Origin: Planctomycetaceae bacterium
GTDB taxonomy: Bacteria > Planctomycetota > Planctomycetia > Planctomycetales > Planctomycetaceae
DNA length: 7,764 nt
Assembly (NCBI GenBank): GCA_003503535.1
Contig: DOCI01000233.1
Location: 1,408-9,171, forward strand
Reading direction: 5' to 3'
Below the pieces are notes generated by a model. The model ran no database searches, was not told the origin of the DNA, and saw only the letters and a list, made by a program, of their open reading frames with translations. The position numbers were made by a program, and so were the translations under genes. Positions 6,424 through 7,764 of this stretch are shown here, piece by piece. The first letter of the stretch is position 1. Each line of letters opens with the position of its first letter.

Positions 6424-6445
6424 GCATTCACATTCTGAAAAGCGA

Positions 6446-7663
<1,218 letters not shown>

Positions 7664-7673
7664 TTCGCTTGAA

Positions 7674-7678
7674 CTCCC
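7674..7678 (-). promoter_or_regulatory. Shine-Dalgarno site of the PMI-like cupin gene
   Basis: GGGAG on the minus strand lies ten bases before the ATG at 7663. It is one of only two clear ribosome-binding sites in the window (the other is GAGG before the cytochrome gene) and fixes the start of this gene. Several other genes here have weak or no such site, as is frequent in planctomycetes. Confidence 0.6.
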
Positions 7679-7746
7679 ACGCTAATTTTTTCGTTGTGAA
7701 ACTTAGAAAACCTAACAAAACTTGATCATGAAAAACCAATTTGGGA

Positions 7747-7764
7747 TGGCGGGGGCGCTCCGCT
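7747..7764. repeat. GC-rich sequence at the window edge, possible truncated dispersed repeat
   Basis: A very GC-rich stretch (ggcgggggcgctccgct) begins abruptly after an AT-rich leader and runs off the window. It looks like the first arm of a GC-rich intergenic hairpin or repeat, as seen at the other end of the window. Only half is visible, so this is tentative. Confidence 0.25.

Overview
The window looks like a piece of a planctomycete chromosome. The best evidence is the first gene, a secreted protein with two c-type cytochrome domains of the planctomycete PSCyt1 type. Moderate GC, loose gene packing and several short GC-rich or 'ctgtg'-type intergenic elements that resemble planctomycete dispersed repeats agree with this. 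Genus cannot be decided from the sequence. Seven protein genes are supported. I see no rRNA, tRNA, CRISPR array, transposase or phage gene.

Left part (1-2964): a large minus-strand gene for an exported di-haem-type cytochrome protein (60-1964) diverges from a plus-strand larE gene (2116-2964). LarE is the sulfur insertase of nickel-pincer nucleotide cofactor synthesis. The 151-base gap holds overlapping candidate promoters and a perfect 16-base inverted repeat. LarE has three well-placed cysteines, which points to the iron-sulfur-dependent, catalytic type rather than the self-sacrificing type. No larA, larB or larC is present here.

Middle (2965-4732): larE converges on a two-gene minus-strand unit. 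A JmjC/cupin-type Fe(II) oxygenase-like protein (3740-4732) is followed by a single-pass membrane protein with a FliL-like C-terminal domain (3083-3673). A terminator-like hairpin lies between the converging genes.

Right-middle (4733-6285): a two-gene minus-strand unit with only 15 bases between its genes. A HEPN-domain protein of the AbiU2 type (5641-6285) comes first, then a calcineurin-like metallophosphoesterase (5023-5625). The phosphoesterase gene and the 290 bases downstream of it are clearly AT-richer (roughly 32-40% GC in sampled lines) than the flanking genes (about 50-55%), so this stretch may be acquired. This pair is the best candidate for an undescribed toxin/regulator or defence-like module.

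Right end (6286-7764): a phosphomannose-isomerase-like double cupin protein (6446-7663, minus) with an excellent intrinsic terminator (6386-6423). It keeps most metal-ligand positions but appears to lack the catalytic arginine motif of true ManA. Both window ends carry short GC-rich repeat-like sequences, so this may be a contig broken at repeats. Apart from the two short operon-like pairs, the genes do not form one pathway.
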